In this document: positions 52,351-60,867 of the stretch, piece after piece
Position numbering within the stretch: position 1 is the first letter of the stretch
How the letters are laid out: each line of letters starts with the position of its first letter
From: Methylotenera_A sp040387095
GTDB lineage: Bacteria > Pseudomonadota > Gammaproteobacteria > Burkholderiales > Methylophilaceae
NCBI GenBank assembly: GCA_040387095.1
Contig: JAZKEJ010000012.1
Location: 1 to 64,000, forward strand
Direction of reading: 5' to 3'
DNA: 64,000 nucleotides
The notes under the pieces: model-generated
Told to the model about the DNA's origin: nothing
The model's input: only the letters and a program-made list of their open reading frames with translations
The model's database searches: none
Program-made: the position numbers and the translations under genes

Positions 52351-54522
52351 GTGAATAATCTACCTGAGCATCAACTTAACCTCATACTTGATGCAAAACA
52401 TCATGACGCTTTCACTTATTTAGGTTTGCATAAAGAAGGCGCCCAGTTTGTCTTTCGCACCTTTTTGCCTTACGCCGAAAAAGTTAGTTTAAAAATCCAG
52501 ACAAAATGGGCTGAATGTACACGTGTTCATGATTCGGGTATGTTTGAATGGCGCGGAAAAACCGCACCAACCGCACCGTGCTTGATCAAAGTCGAAGCGA
52601 ATAATCAAACACACGAAATAGTAGATACCTACAGTTTCAATCCAATATTAACTGATGACGAATTACATTTATTTGGCGAAGGTCGCTTAAATCAGGCATA
52701 TAACACGTTTGGCGCGCATTTTGTGCAGCATCAAGGTATAGACGGTGTGCGATTCTCTGTTTGGGCACCCAATGCCGAACGCGTAAGTGTAGTTGGCAAC
52801 TTTAATCAATGGGATGGTCGCGTTAATCCGATGCGTGTGCGTGGAAGCACTGGTGTATGGGAGCTATTTATCCCGCATTTAAACGCAGAAGCATTATATA
52901 AATTTGAGATTCGTAACCGCCACTCCCACGCCGTACTAGTTAAAACTGATCCTTTCGCGCGCGAGTTTGAATTACGCCCCGGTACTGCAGCTAAAGTAAG
53001 CAGTCACCATGCATTTCAGTGGCAAGATAAAGCATGGTTAAGCAAACGCGCCAGCAATGATTGGCTGCATGCTCCATTCAATTGTTATGAAGTGCACTTA
53101 GGCTCATGGCGCCGCAAAAATGGAAATAAATTATTGACATACCGCGAACTAGCGACAGAACTTGTACCCTATGTAGTGGAAATGGGCTTCACACATATTG
53201 AATTACTGCCAATTACAGAACATCCTCTGACCGAATCGTGGGGCTATCAAACGACTGGCTATTTTGCTGTCACCAATCGCTTTGGCTCACCCGATGATTT
53301 GAAATTTCTGATTAACGCTTGTCATGAAGCCAATATTGGCGTGATTTTAGATTGGGTTCCAGGACACTTCCCCAAAGATGATTGGGCATTGGCGCGTTTT
53401 GATGGAACTGCGCTATATGAGCACGAAGACCCGCGCATTGGCGAGCATCAAGACTGGGGCACACTGATTTTCAACTACGGCCGCAATGAAGTGCGTAATT
53501 TTTTGATTGCCAGTGTTTATTTCTGGCTAAAAGAATTCCATATTGATGGCGTTCGCGTCGATGCAGTTGCTTCCATGCTTTACTTAGATTACTCACGCAA
53601 GGCTGGCGAGTGGTTACCGAATAAATTTGGTGGTCGTGAAAATCTGGATGCAATCGATTTTCTGAAGCAACTGAATATGACTGTGCACCAAGATTTTCCG
53701 GGCGCATTAACGATTGCAGAAGAATCTACCGCCTGGCCTGCAGTCTCCCGCCCTATTTATTTAGGCGGATTAGGTTTTAGTATGAAGTGGAATATGGGCT
53801 GGATGAATGACACACTCAGCTACATTGAAAATGAGCCTATACATCGCAAATATCATCACAGCATGCTTACTTTTGGGCAACTTTACGCATATTCTGAAAA
53901 CTTTGTACTGCCATTTTCACATGATGAAGTCGTTCACGGCAAAGGTTCTTTAATTGGCAAAATGCCGGGCGATTCATGGCAGAAATTTGCCAATTTACGG
54001 CTGTTGATGACGTTGCAAATGACCAGCCCTGGTAAAAAATTGAATTTTATGGGCAATGAAATTGCGCAAGGGATTGAATGGAACGTTAATCGCAGCTTAG
54101 ATTGGCATTTGCTTGAGCATGAGGCGCATGTTGGCATACAGCGTACCGCACGCGATTTGAACATGCATTACCTTAAACTCAACAGTCTGCATGAATTAGA
54201 TTTTGATGTGCAAGGTTTTGATTGGATTGATTGTCACGATTCCGATCAATCAATTATTAGCTTTATCAGACGTGGCCTGGATAATTCTTTTGCTATAATA
54301 GTGCTGAATTTTACGCCTGTGTTACGTGAAAACTATCGGATTGGTGTGCCGCAAGCGGGCCAATATGCAGAAATTTTCAACAGTGATGCAGCGTATTACG
54401 GTGGCAGTAACCAAGGCAACGGCGCTGGATTACAAACCGAAGACATTGCATGGATGAACAAATCGCAATCACTCATTATTACGCTACCGCCACTGGCAGG
54501 TTTAATTATCATGAAGAAATAA
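52351..54522 (+). CDS. glgB: 1,4-alpha-glucan branching enzyme GlgB
   Basis: This 723-aa GH13 enzyme begins at GTG. It has an N-terminal glucan-binding region and CBM48 (about 110-220), the catalytic barrel (about 240-600) with DGVRVDAVASMLY (nucleophile), LTIAEESTAWPAV (acid/base) and PFSHDEVVHGKGSL, and a C-terminal beta domain. It introduces alpha-1,6 branches in glycogen. The next gene, pgi, follows 96 bp later. glgA is not in this window. Confidence 0.95.
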   Translation: MNNLPEHQLNLILDAKHHDAFTYLGLHKEGAQFVFRTFLPYAEKVSLKIQTKWAECTRVHDSGMFEWRGKTAPTAPCLIKVEANNQTHEIVDTYSFNPILTDDELHLFGEGRLNQAYNTFGAHFVQHQGIDGVRFSVWAPNAERVSVVGNFNQWDGRVNPMRVRGSTGVWELFIPHLNAEALYKFEIRNRHSHAVLVKTDPFAREFELRPGTAAKVSSHHAFQWQDKAWLSKRASNDWLHAPFNCYEVHLGSWRRKNGNKLLTYRELATELVPYVVEMGFTHIELLPITEHPLTESWGYQTTGYFAVTNRFGSPDDLKFLINACHEANIGVILDWVPGHFPKDDWALARFDGTALYEHEDPRIGEHQDWGTLIFNYGRNEVRNFLIASVYFWLKEFHIDGVRVDAVASMLYLDYSRKAGEWLPNKFGGRENLDAIDFLKQLNMTVHQDFPGALTIAEESTAWPAVSRPIYLGGLGFSMKWNMGWMNDTLSYIENEPIHRKYHHSMLTFGQLYAYSENFVLPFSHDEVVHGKGSLIGKMPGDSWQKFANLRLLMTLQMTSPGKKLNFMGNEIAQGIEWNVNRSLDWHLLEHEAHVGIQRTARDLNMHYLKLNSLHELDFDVQGFDWIDCHDSDQSIISFIRRGLDNSFAIIVLNFTPVLRENYRIGVPQAGQYAEIFNSDAAYYGGSNQGNGAGLQTEDIAWMNKSQSLIITLPPLAGLIIMKK

Positions 54523-54618
54523 TCAACACATAAAAATGGTTAACTTGATTTTAATTACAATATATCTAATCATAAATCACATTAACTAGATAATATAACT
54601 AATTGTTTTAAATAATAA

Positions 54619-56271
54619 ATGACAACTCTAACTCAATTCCCCACTTGGCAAAAACTGTGTGCACATCAAAAGGTAGTAATGCCTTTGCACATGCGTGATT
54701 TATTTGCCGCAGATCCAAAACGTTTTGAAAAATACAGCTTAAAATTTGCCGATTTATTGTTTGATTACTCCAAACATCGTATTACCGATGAAACATTGCC
54801 CATGCTGTTTCAAATGGCGCGTGAAGCGAACATTGAACAATGGCGCGACAAAATGTTTGCGGGCGAAAAAATCAATATCACTGAAAACCGCGCAGTTTTG
54901 CACACCGCATTGCGCAATCGCAGCAATACGCCTGTATATGTAGATGGCAAAGATGTGATGCCTGAGGTAAACGCGGTACTTAAGCAGATGCGTGAATTTT
55001 CAGAAAAAGTACGCGACGGCAGTTGGAAAGGCTACACCGGCAAACGCATCACCGATATTGTGAATATCGGCATTGGCGGCTCTGATTTAGGCCCGGTGAT
55101 GGTTTGCGATGCGCTAAAACCTTACGCCAGCCCAGATTTAAACATTCATTTTGTTTCTAATATTGACGGCGCGCATTTGATGCGTGCGCTGGAAAAATGC
55201 AAACCAGAAACGACGCTGTTTATCGTCGCTTCCAAAACATTTACCACACAAGAAACCATGACTAATGCCACCACGGCAAGAACCTGGTTTCTGGAGTCCG
55301 CTAAAGATAACAACTATGTCGCCAAACACTTTGTAGCTTTATCGACCAATGCAAAGGCAGTAGCAGATTTCGGCATCGATACCGCCAATATGTTCACTTT
55401 TTGGGATTGGGTGGGCGGCCGTTATTCACTATGGTCAGCCATTGGTCTAAGCATTGCTTTATATGTGGGCATGGATAATTTTGAGGCTTTATTAGATGGC
55501 GCGCATGAAATGGACAACCATTTTAAAACTGCACCTTTAGAGCAAAATATGCCAGTTATTTTGGCGTTAATCGGCATTTGGTATAACAATTTTTTTCACG
55601 TAGATACGCATGCGATACTGCCTTATGACCAAGGCATGGCGCGCTTTCCGGCTTATATGCAACAAGCGGATATGGAAAGCAATGGCAAGTTTATTTGCCG
55701 CGACGGTACGCGTGTGCAATATAAGACTGGCCCTGTGATTTGGGGTGAGGCTGGTACCAACGGTCAGCATGCGTTTTACCAGTTAATCCATCAAGGCACT
55801 CAAATTGTACCTACCGACTTTTTAATGCCAGTGCATAGTCATTATGCAATCGGCAAACATGGTTACGCACATCACAAAATCTTATTGGCTAACTTTTTAG
55901 CACAAACGCAATCGTTAATGTTGGGTAAAACCAAGGAAGAGGCGAGCGTTGAACTTGAAACACAAGGTTTAACAGGCGACGATTTAGAAAAATTATTACC
56001 GCATAAAGTGTTTGAAGGTAATCGCCCTACCACTTCAATATTGTTCGATAAGCTAACCCCAAATACATTGGGCAAGTTAATTGCGCTGTATGAGCACAAA
56101 ATATTTGTGCAAGGCATGATGTGGGACATCAATAGCTATGATCAATGGGGCGTGGAATACGGCAAACAAATCGCACAACAGATTTTGCCGCAATTAACCA
56201 GCGAAGGCAAAGTGACGAATTACGATAGCTCAACGAATGGGTTGATTAATCATACTAAAGCGTTGAAATAG
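54619..56271 (+). CDS. pgi: Glucose-6-phosphate isomerase
   Basis: This 550-aa isomerase links glycogen metabolism to fructose-6-phosphate. VNIGIGGSDLGPVMV (about residues 151-165), FVASKTFTTQETMTNA (about 199-214) and WGGRYSLWSAIGLSIAL-type GGRYSLWSAIGLSIALY are the signature motifs; the second family signature EGNRPTTSILFDKLTPNTLG follows near 470. It is the usual length for the E. coli-type enzyme. Confidence 0.95.
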   Translation: MTTLTQFPTWQKLCAHQKVVMPLHMRDLFAADPKRFEKYSLKFADLLFDYSKHRITDETLPMLFQMAREANIEQWRDKMFAGEKINITENRAVLHTALRNRSNTPVYVDGKDVMPEVNAVLKQMREFSEKVRDGSWKGYTGKRITDIVNIGIGGSDLGPVMVCDALKPYASPDLNIHFVSNIDGAHLMRALEKCKPETTLFIVASKTFTTQETMTNATTARTWFLESAKDNNYVAKHFVALSTNAKAVADFGIDTANMFTFWDWVGGRYSLWSAIGLSIALYVGMDNFEALLDGAHEMDNHFKTAPLEQNMPVILALIGIWYNNFFHVDTHAILPYDQGMARFPAYMQQADMESNGKFICRDGTRVQYKTGPVIWGEAGTNGQHAFYQLIHQGTQIVPTDFLMPVHSHYAIGKHGYAHHKILLANFLAQTQSLMLGKTKEEASVELETQGLTGDDLEKLLPHKVFEGNRPTTSILFDKLTPNTLGKLIALYEHKIFVQGMMWDINSYDQWGVEYGKQIAQQILPQLTSEGKVTNYDSSTNGLINHTKALK

Positions 56272-56360
56272 TCCGACAAAGATTTATTTTAAACCATTAT
56301 AGTATTAGCTGGGATACTCAATATATCAAGATTTAATTCGGATTATATATAAGGATTTAT

Positions 56361-56603
56361 ATGAATATCATAGCTATTATCTGCAATATTTCTTTGTTGG
56401 TTTTAATTGGATATTTCATACTCAAAGATGGATTATCCAACAAAGATTTGTGGGTGGTCTTCATTTTTCTAGCGGCTCCCTTAACTAGTTTATTAGCTTT
56501 GTGGAAAGGCGCTAATGAAGCATGGCCTTTAATTTATTTTCGACGAAAAGCGTTAGAAGAAAAAATGAGGATAGAAGCCCTCAATATAGACAGAAAATCC
56601 TAA
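56361..56603 (+). CDS. Small membrane protein (80 aa), unknown
   Basis: I do not recognise a family. It has two hydrophobic helices (about residues 3-22 and 31-50) and a charged C-terminal tail (RRKALEEKMRIEALN). An AAGGA site precedes the start. The HEPN-like gene begins 17 bp later, so the two may form an operon; the combination of a small membrane protein and an HEPN-like protein could be a toxin or defence pair, but this is speculation from context. Confidence 0.55.
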   Translation: MNIIAIICNISLLVLIGYFILKDGLSNKDLWVVFIFLAAPLTSLLALWKGANEAWPLIYFRRKALEEKMRIEALNIDRKS

Positions 56604-56620
56604 TTTGACGTAACTAGATT

Positions 56621-57109
56621 ATGATTTTAAAAAATGATGGTGATGTAATTCGTGGATTAGGTTTTGTTGTACTTTATGCTGCATATTTAGAGAAGCAGGT
56701 AGATGACCTTTTGTTAATGCTTCAGGCAGTAGAACTTTTCCCAGAAAATGAACAACGTTGGGCTACAAGCAAAAAAATAAAAAAAGCTAAACGATTGGTG
56801 GCCAAATTGGTATTCGAATACCGAGATACTACAATCAATGATCTAGATGCATTAAATCAATTGTTCGATTGGCGAAATGAGATAATTCATGGTCGAATTT
56901 ATGTAGATTTCGATTCACAAGACGTGTTGAATTCGGGCCGTCCGAAAGTTTTGAATCGTATTATAAAATCCACCGAACTGTACGATTTGGCGGCAAATCT
57001 TTTAGATGCTCGCAGTGCAATACGCCGACCAATGATTTTTCAAATACCTAAAGCAATTGAATTAATGCAATCAACTAAGTCTATTCATCTAGCAGAACGC
57101 ACTAAATAA
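56621..57109 (+). CDS. HEPN-like 162-aa protein
   Basis: The protein is helical throughout. The segment FDWRNEIIHGRI (82-93) contains RNEIIH (Arg85 to His90), the RN(x)3-5H motif of HEPN-fold ribonucleases. An N-terminal helix (GFVVLYAAYLEKQVDDLLLML) fits the first HEPN helix. It lacks an obvious partner nucleotidyltransferase. It follows a small membrane protein and is convergent with sppA. Whether it is an active RNase is unknown. Confidence 0.65.
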   Translation: MILKNDGDVIRGLGFVVLYAAYLEKQVDDLLLMLQAVELFPENEQRWATSKKIKKAKRLVAKLVFEYRDTTINDLDALNQLFDWRNEIIHGRIYVDFDSQDVLNSGRPKVLNRIIKSTELYDLAANLLDARSAIRRPMIFQIPKAIELMQSTKSIHLAERTK

Positions 57110-57134
57110 CACCCTTAATATTAAGATTAATTTA

Positions 57135-58088
57135 CTACCTTAACTTTACATTTTTAACCATCGCATCCAAACCCACCGCTTTCGCCATACTGGCGCCCAA
57201 GCGTTTTGCAAAGCGGTCAGTAATACTCTCTTGATAAGTAAAATCGACAATTTCTTCTTGCTTAATCACTTCTCGCGCCACGTAATTCGCGCTACCTAAT
57301 GCATCCGCCAAGCCGATTTTAATGCTTTGTTCACCGCTCCAAAATAAGCCACTAAACGTTTCATTATCTTCCACCAAACGATTGCCACGACCTTCGCGCA
57401 CGATTGTTTTAAATTGCTCGTGAATTTGATTCAGCATGCTTTGCGCATAAGCGATATGCTTTGGATTTTCGGGTGAGAATGGGTCTAACATGGCTTTGTT
57501 TTCGCCTGCGGTTAATAATCGACGCTCAACGCCTACTTTTTTCATCGTTTCCGTAAAGCCGTAACCGTCCATTAACACGCCGATTGAGCCAACAATACTG
57601 GCTTTATCCACGTAGATTTTATCTGCCGCTGCAGCAATGTAATAACCGCCAGATGCGCAAATATCTTCTACTACCGCATAAACTGGAATAGTAGGATGTA
57701 ATTTTCTTTGACGCTTGATTTCATCGTAAATAATACCCGCTTGCACCGGACTGCCACCTGGGCTGTTGATGCGCAAAATAATGCCTTTTGTGCCTTTATT
57801 TTCGTAGGCATCATTTAAGCTACCCATCACCGAATCCGCATTCACATCCCCGCCCGCTTCAATCACGCCAGCAACTTCGATTAAAGCCGTATGTGTACCA
57901 GTTGTTGCTTTACCGTTGGTAATCCAACCCAATGCATAGAACAACACAATAAATAAATAAACAAATAACAGCACTTTAAAAAAGATGCTCCAGCGCCGGG
58001 TTGCTTTTTGTTCTTTTAAGCCAGATAAGGCCAGCTTTTCGATGGTTTGTTGTTGCCAATTGCTATCTTGTTGGTTTGGGTCAGCCAT
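57135..58088 (-). CDS. sppA: Signal peptide peptidase SppA (S49 family)
   Basis: This 317-aa serine protease is anchored by one helix (about residues 37-57). The catalytic Ser is in DICASGGYYIAAAADKIY (about 142-159) and the Lys in KASIVGSIGVLMDGYGF. LRINSPGGSPVQAG is the short substrate-binding strand. It degrades signal peptides and membrane fragments. It is the short form, as in many bacteria, and lies 11 bp after the Rieske gene. Confidence 0.93.
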   Translation of the reverse strand: MADPNQQDSNWQQQTIEKLALSGLKEQKATRRWSIFFKVLLFVYLFIVLFYALGWITNGKATTGTHTALIEVAGVIEAGGDVNADSVMGSLNDAYENKGTKGIILRINSPGGSPVQAGIIYDEIKRQRKLHPTIPVYAVVEDICASGGYYIAAAADKIYVDKASIVGSIGVLMDGYGFTETMKKVGVERRLLTAGENKAMLDPFSPENPKHIAYAQSMLNQIHEQFKTIVREGRGNRLVEDNETFSGLFWSGEQSIKIGLADALGSANYVAREVIKQEEIVDFTYQESITDRFAKRLGASMAKAVGLDAMVKNVKLR

Positions 58089-58099
58089 TCAATTTTTTC

Positions 58100-58465
58100 C
58101 TATTTACGGGTTTTGTGTAGTTGGTCTAAATGTATCGTAATTTGTTGATTTTGTTCAGTTACCATTAATGCTTGCAGATTTTTACCTTTGCATGGGCCCA
58201 TCATACAATATCCTGTATTGGGCTCATAATGCGCACCATGGGTTGCGCAAATTAAATAATCCTTGCTGACTGTAAAAAATTCGCCTTGATTCCAGTCCAG
58301 CTCAATCGGCACATGTGCACAACGGTTAACATATGCATGCGCTTTGCCATGAAAACGAATCACAAAACCAGTCACCATTTCGCCCAATTGGGGCAAATCA
58401 AACCGTAAGCCTAGCGATTTTTCGACTAGATCATGGCTATTTAAAGTGATGGTATGTTTTTGCAT
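58100..58465 (-). CDS. Rieske [2Fe-2S] protein
   Basis: This 121-aa ferredoxin-like protein has CAH (in NRCAHVPIELDW) and CATH (in YLICATHGAHYEPNTGYC), the two-Cys, two-His cluster ligands at about residues 49-51 and 72-75. No membrane anchor or signal. It is found in the conserved rluC-HAD-Rieske-sppA order of betaproteobacteria; partners are unknown. Confidence 0.9.
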   Translation of the reverse strand: MQKHTITLNSHDLVEKSLGLRFDLPQLGEMVTGFVIRFHGKAHAYVNRCAHVPIELDWNQGEFFTVSKDYLICATHGAHYEPNTGYCMMGPCKGKNLQALMVTEQNQQITIHLDQLHKTRK

Positions 58466-58534
58466 GGCTGTTTACTGAATAATTTGCGTCAATAACTTAT
58501 ATTCAATGTGGTGTTAAGTCAGCGTTTTACAAGT

Positions 58535-59212
58535 CTAATTTTCTGTTAAAAGCCAAGCACTTAACGCATCAAAATGATGGAATAATTGCAGAGGATTATA
58601 ACTCAATAATTTTTCGCCCGCTTGCGCACCAAAGGTAACGCCTACCGCATTTACACCGGCATTCTGCGCCATTTGTAAATCATAACTGGTGTCGCCAATC
58701 ATCAATGTACGCTCTGGCGTAATCACCAGTTTATCCATAATCTCATCCAGCATTTGCGGGTGCGGTTTGGAAAAACATTCATCAACAGTGCGTGTTGCGT
58801 GAAAGTAATTGGTCAAACCGCAATGTTGCAAAGCCAGATTTAAGCCGCGTCGACCTTTACCTGTGGCTACCGCTTGTTTAAATCCGCGGCGATTCAATTC
58901 AATAATCACTTCTTTTGCGCCATCAAATAATGGGATTTCACTTTCACCCGCATAATAATTAGTCGTATATTGCGCCGCCAGTGCTTGCGCTTTGTCGCTT
59001 GGAATATCGCCATATAACGCATAAATCGATTCTTTTAAGCCTAATCCGATAATATTGCTGGCGGCTTGCGGGCTCAAAGTCGGCAGGCCAACTTGTTCTG
59101 CCGCCTTTACGATTGCATTCACAATCATGCCGGTCGAATTGGCGAGCGTACCATCCCAATCCCATACGATTAAATCAAATTTTCTGGGACTGTTTTTGTT
59201 ATTTTCTAGCAT
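58535..59212 (-). CDS. HAD-superfamily hydrolase (phosphatase IA)
   Basis: This 225-aa HAD hydrolase has motif I DWDGTLANS (about residues 17-25), motif II VATGKGRRG (about 114-122) and motif III/IV KPHPQMLDEI and MIGDTSYDLQMAQNAG. It resembles phosphoglycolate phosphatases, but substrate assignment from sequence is not safe. It lies 9 bp after rluC and 69 bp before the Rieske gene. Confidence 0.88.
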   Translation of the reverse strand: MLENNKNSPRKFDLIVWDWDGTLANSTGMIVNAIVKAAEQVGLPTLSPQAASNIIGLGLKESIYALYGDIPSDKAQALAAQYTTNYYAGESEIPLFDGAKEVIIELNRRGFKQAVATGKGRRGLNLALQHCGLTNYFHATRTVDECFSKPHPQMLDEIMDKLVITPERTLMIGDTSYDLQMAQNAGVNAVGVTFGAQAGEKLLSYNPLQLFHHFDALSAWLLTEN

Positions 59213-59221
59213 TTTATGTGG

Positions 59222-60256
59222 TTAACTTTCCAGATTCTGACCATTTAAACTTTTTAAACTATGCAAAAACTTTTGTAGATCTTGCGGTAATGGCGCGATT
59301 AACTTCAGCTTTTCTGCAGACACTGGGTGCCTCAGATTTGTTTCAGCGGAATGTAAAAACATACGTTTCAAGCCTTTTTTCTGTAAGACCTTGTTATTGG
59401 CAAAGTCACCATATTTATCGTCACCCACAATCGGAAAACCCAAATGCGCCAGTTGCACGCGCAATTGATGCGTGCGGCCGGTGATCAATTGCGCTTCCAA
59501 TAAAGTAAACCCTGCAAACGCTTGTTTCAGATAAAAAATCGTTTCGGAATGTTGGGCTAGGTCGTATTTATCTTTACTTTTATCCGTCACCACATTCACA
59601 CGTCGCTCGCCGTTTGGCAGCACATATTTTTGCAAATCCATTGCAACACGTTTCTTTTTTTCTGTCCATTCGCCTGCTACTAACATTAAATAACGTTTAT
59701 CGGTCTGATTGTTGCGAATCATTTCATGCAGGGCAACCAGTGCAGCACGCTTTTTAGCCAGCATCAATACGCCAGAAGTTTCCCTATCCAGCCGATGCAC
59801 TAATTCCAAAAATTTGGCTTTGGGTCGTTCCATTCGCAATTGCTCAATCACGCCGCGACTCACTCCGCTGCCGCCATGCACGGCAAAACCTGCTGGTTTA
59901 TCAATAATAAGTAACGCATCATCTTCAAAAATAATGGTGCTTTCCAGTACCGATTTAGCGGGCTGATCAGACTGCTGATTCTGCAATAATTCTTTATCAT
60001 TGGCAGCGATGCGAATCGGCGGCACGCGTACAATATCGCCAATGGCTAGTTTATATGAAGCATCAATACGTCCTTTATTCACACGCACTTCGCCACTGCG
60101 TAAAATGCGATAGATGTGACTTTTTGGCACACCTTTCAGCACTTTTGCCAGAAAATTATCAATACGCTGACCTTCACTAGCTTCATCAATAGCGACATTG
60201 GCCGCAGCGTGTGCGCCTATTGGTTTTTGTGGCTGGATATTTTGTTCTATTTGCAT
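59222..60256 (-). CDS. rluC: 23S rRNA pseudouridine synthase RluC
   Basis: This 344-aa enzyme has an N-terminal S4 domain (about 30-92, RIDNFLAKVLKGVPKSHIYRI) and a catalytic domain with HRLDRETSGVLMLAKK (catalytic Asp) and GRTHQLRVQLAHLGFPIVGDDKYGD. RluC modifies U955/U2504/U2580 of 23S rRNA in E. coli. It is divergent from rne, as in many Proteobacteria. Confidence 0.93.
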   Translation of the reverse strand: MQIEQNIQPQKPIGAHAAANVAIDEASEGQRIDNFLAKVLKGVPKSHIYRILRSGEVRVNKGRIDASYKLAIGDIVRVPPIRIAANDKELLQNQQSDQPAKSVLESTIIFEDDALLIIDKPAGFAVHGGSGVSRGVIEQLRMERPKAKFLELVHRLDRETSGVLMLAKKRAALVALHEMIRNNQTDKRYLMLVAGEWTEKKKRVAMDLQKYVLPNGERRVNVVTDKSKDKYDLAQHSETIFYLKQAFAGFTLLEAQLITGRTHQLRVQLAHLGFPIVGDDKYGDFANNKVLQKKGLKRMFLHSAETNLRHPVSAEKLKLIAPLPQDLQKFLHSLKSLNGQNLES

Positions 60257-60605
60257 GTTAACTTTTGCTTAAACGGCTGATTACGCCTATACTATTGATG
60301 TTGTTGAATTAATTGCTTAACAGCATATCGACAAACACTTAATTATTAACGTATTCATGATTAGCATTTTGCAAAATGAATAAGTTGATGACAAAAATAT
60401 TTGGCTAATACCGCTCGCCATATTTAAGTAGCGATAAAACAATTGCGCTCTAGCCGCCGCAGACAAATAAACATAAACGCGACTAAAGTTACTGAAGACT
60501 GAATTTTAACGAATTTATGTCGAACTATATATAAAATTATTCGGCATATATTTTAATATCATCAATTTTAAGATGACGAGACATTTTTCAATCAATTAAA
60601 AAAAC

Positions 60606-60640
60606 GTAACCAAGCTATTTCTATCATTAGAAATGGTTAC
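60606..60640 (+). ncRNA. Hairpin in the rne 5' leader
   Basis: GTAACC pairs with GGTTAC, and ATTTCT with AGAAAT, forming a 12-bp stem with a 5-nt bulge (AAGCT) on the 5' side and a 6-nt loop. The bulged hairpin is the kind of element that RNase E recognises in its own leader. Confidence 0.5.
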
Positions 60641-60788
60641 AATTAACTAAAACGCTACTAGCGTCGATTGATTTTAAGCAGCCCAGATGCTGCGCCAATG
60701 CTCATGCATGCTTAAATTTAGCGCAATTTAAATATATGCGCCTTGAAGATACTTTCTCTCTCAGCCACTTTAATCAACGTAAATCATC

Positions 60789-60811
60789 CTTAAGTATATT
60801 TAATACTTAAG
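60789..60811 (+). ncRNA. Hairpin just upstream of rne
   Basis: CTTAAGTAT (60789-60797) and ATACTTAAG (60803-60811) form a perfect 9-bp inverted repeat with a 5-nt loop, 56 bp before the rne ATG. Confidence 0.55.
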
Positions 60812-60867
60812 AAGCTTTTACATTTAAATGATTAACGTCTGCATTGCTTAGAGCGCGGGAGCAATAA

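Larger units (their letters stand above)
60257..60867 (+). promoter_or_regulatory. Long structured rne leader and promoter region
   Basis: This 611-bp gap between rluC and rne holds no ORF I can support. It contains hairpins at 60606-60640 and 60789-60811, a short GCAGC/GCTGC stem at about 60678-60693 and an ACGCTA/TAGCGT element near 60652. AT-rich TATATATAAA near 60525 could be a -10. E. coli rne has a leader of about 360 nt that lets RNase E regulate its own mRNA; this region may do the same. GGGAG six bases before ATG is the ribosome site. Confidence 0.6.

Noticed and set aside
57117..57128. The palindrome CTTAATATTAAG between two convergent genes
   Set aside because: Short and fully AT-rich; expected by chance in this composition.
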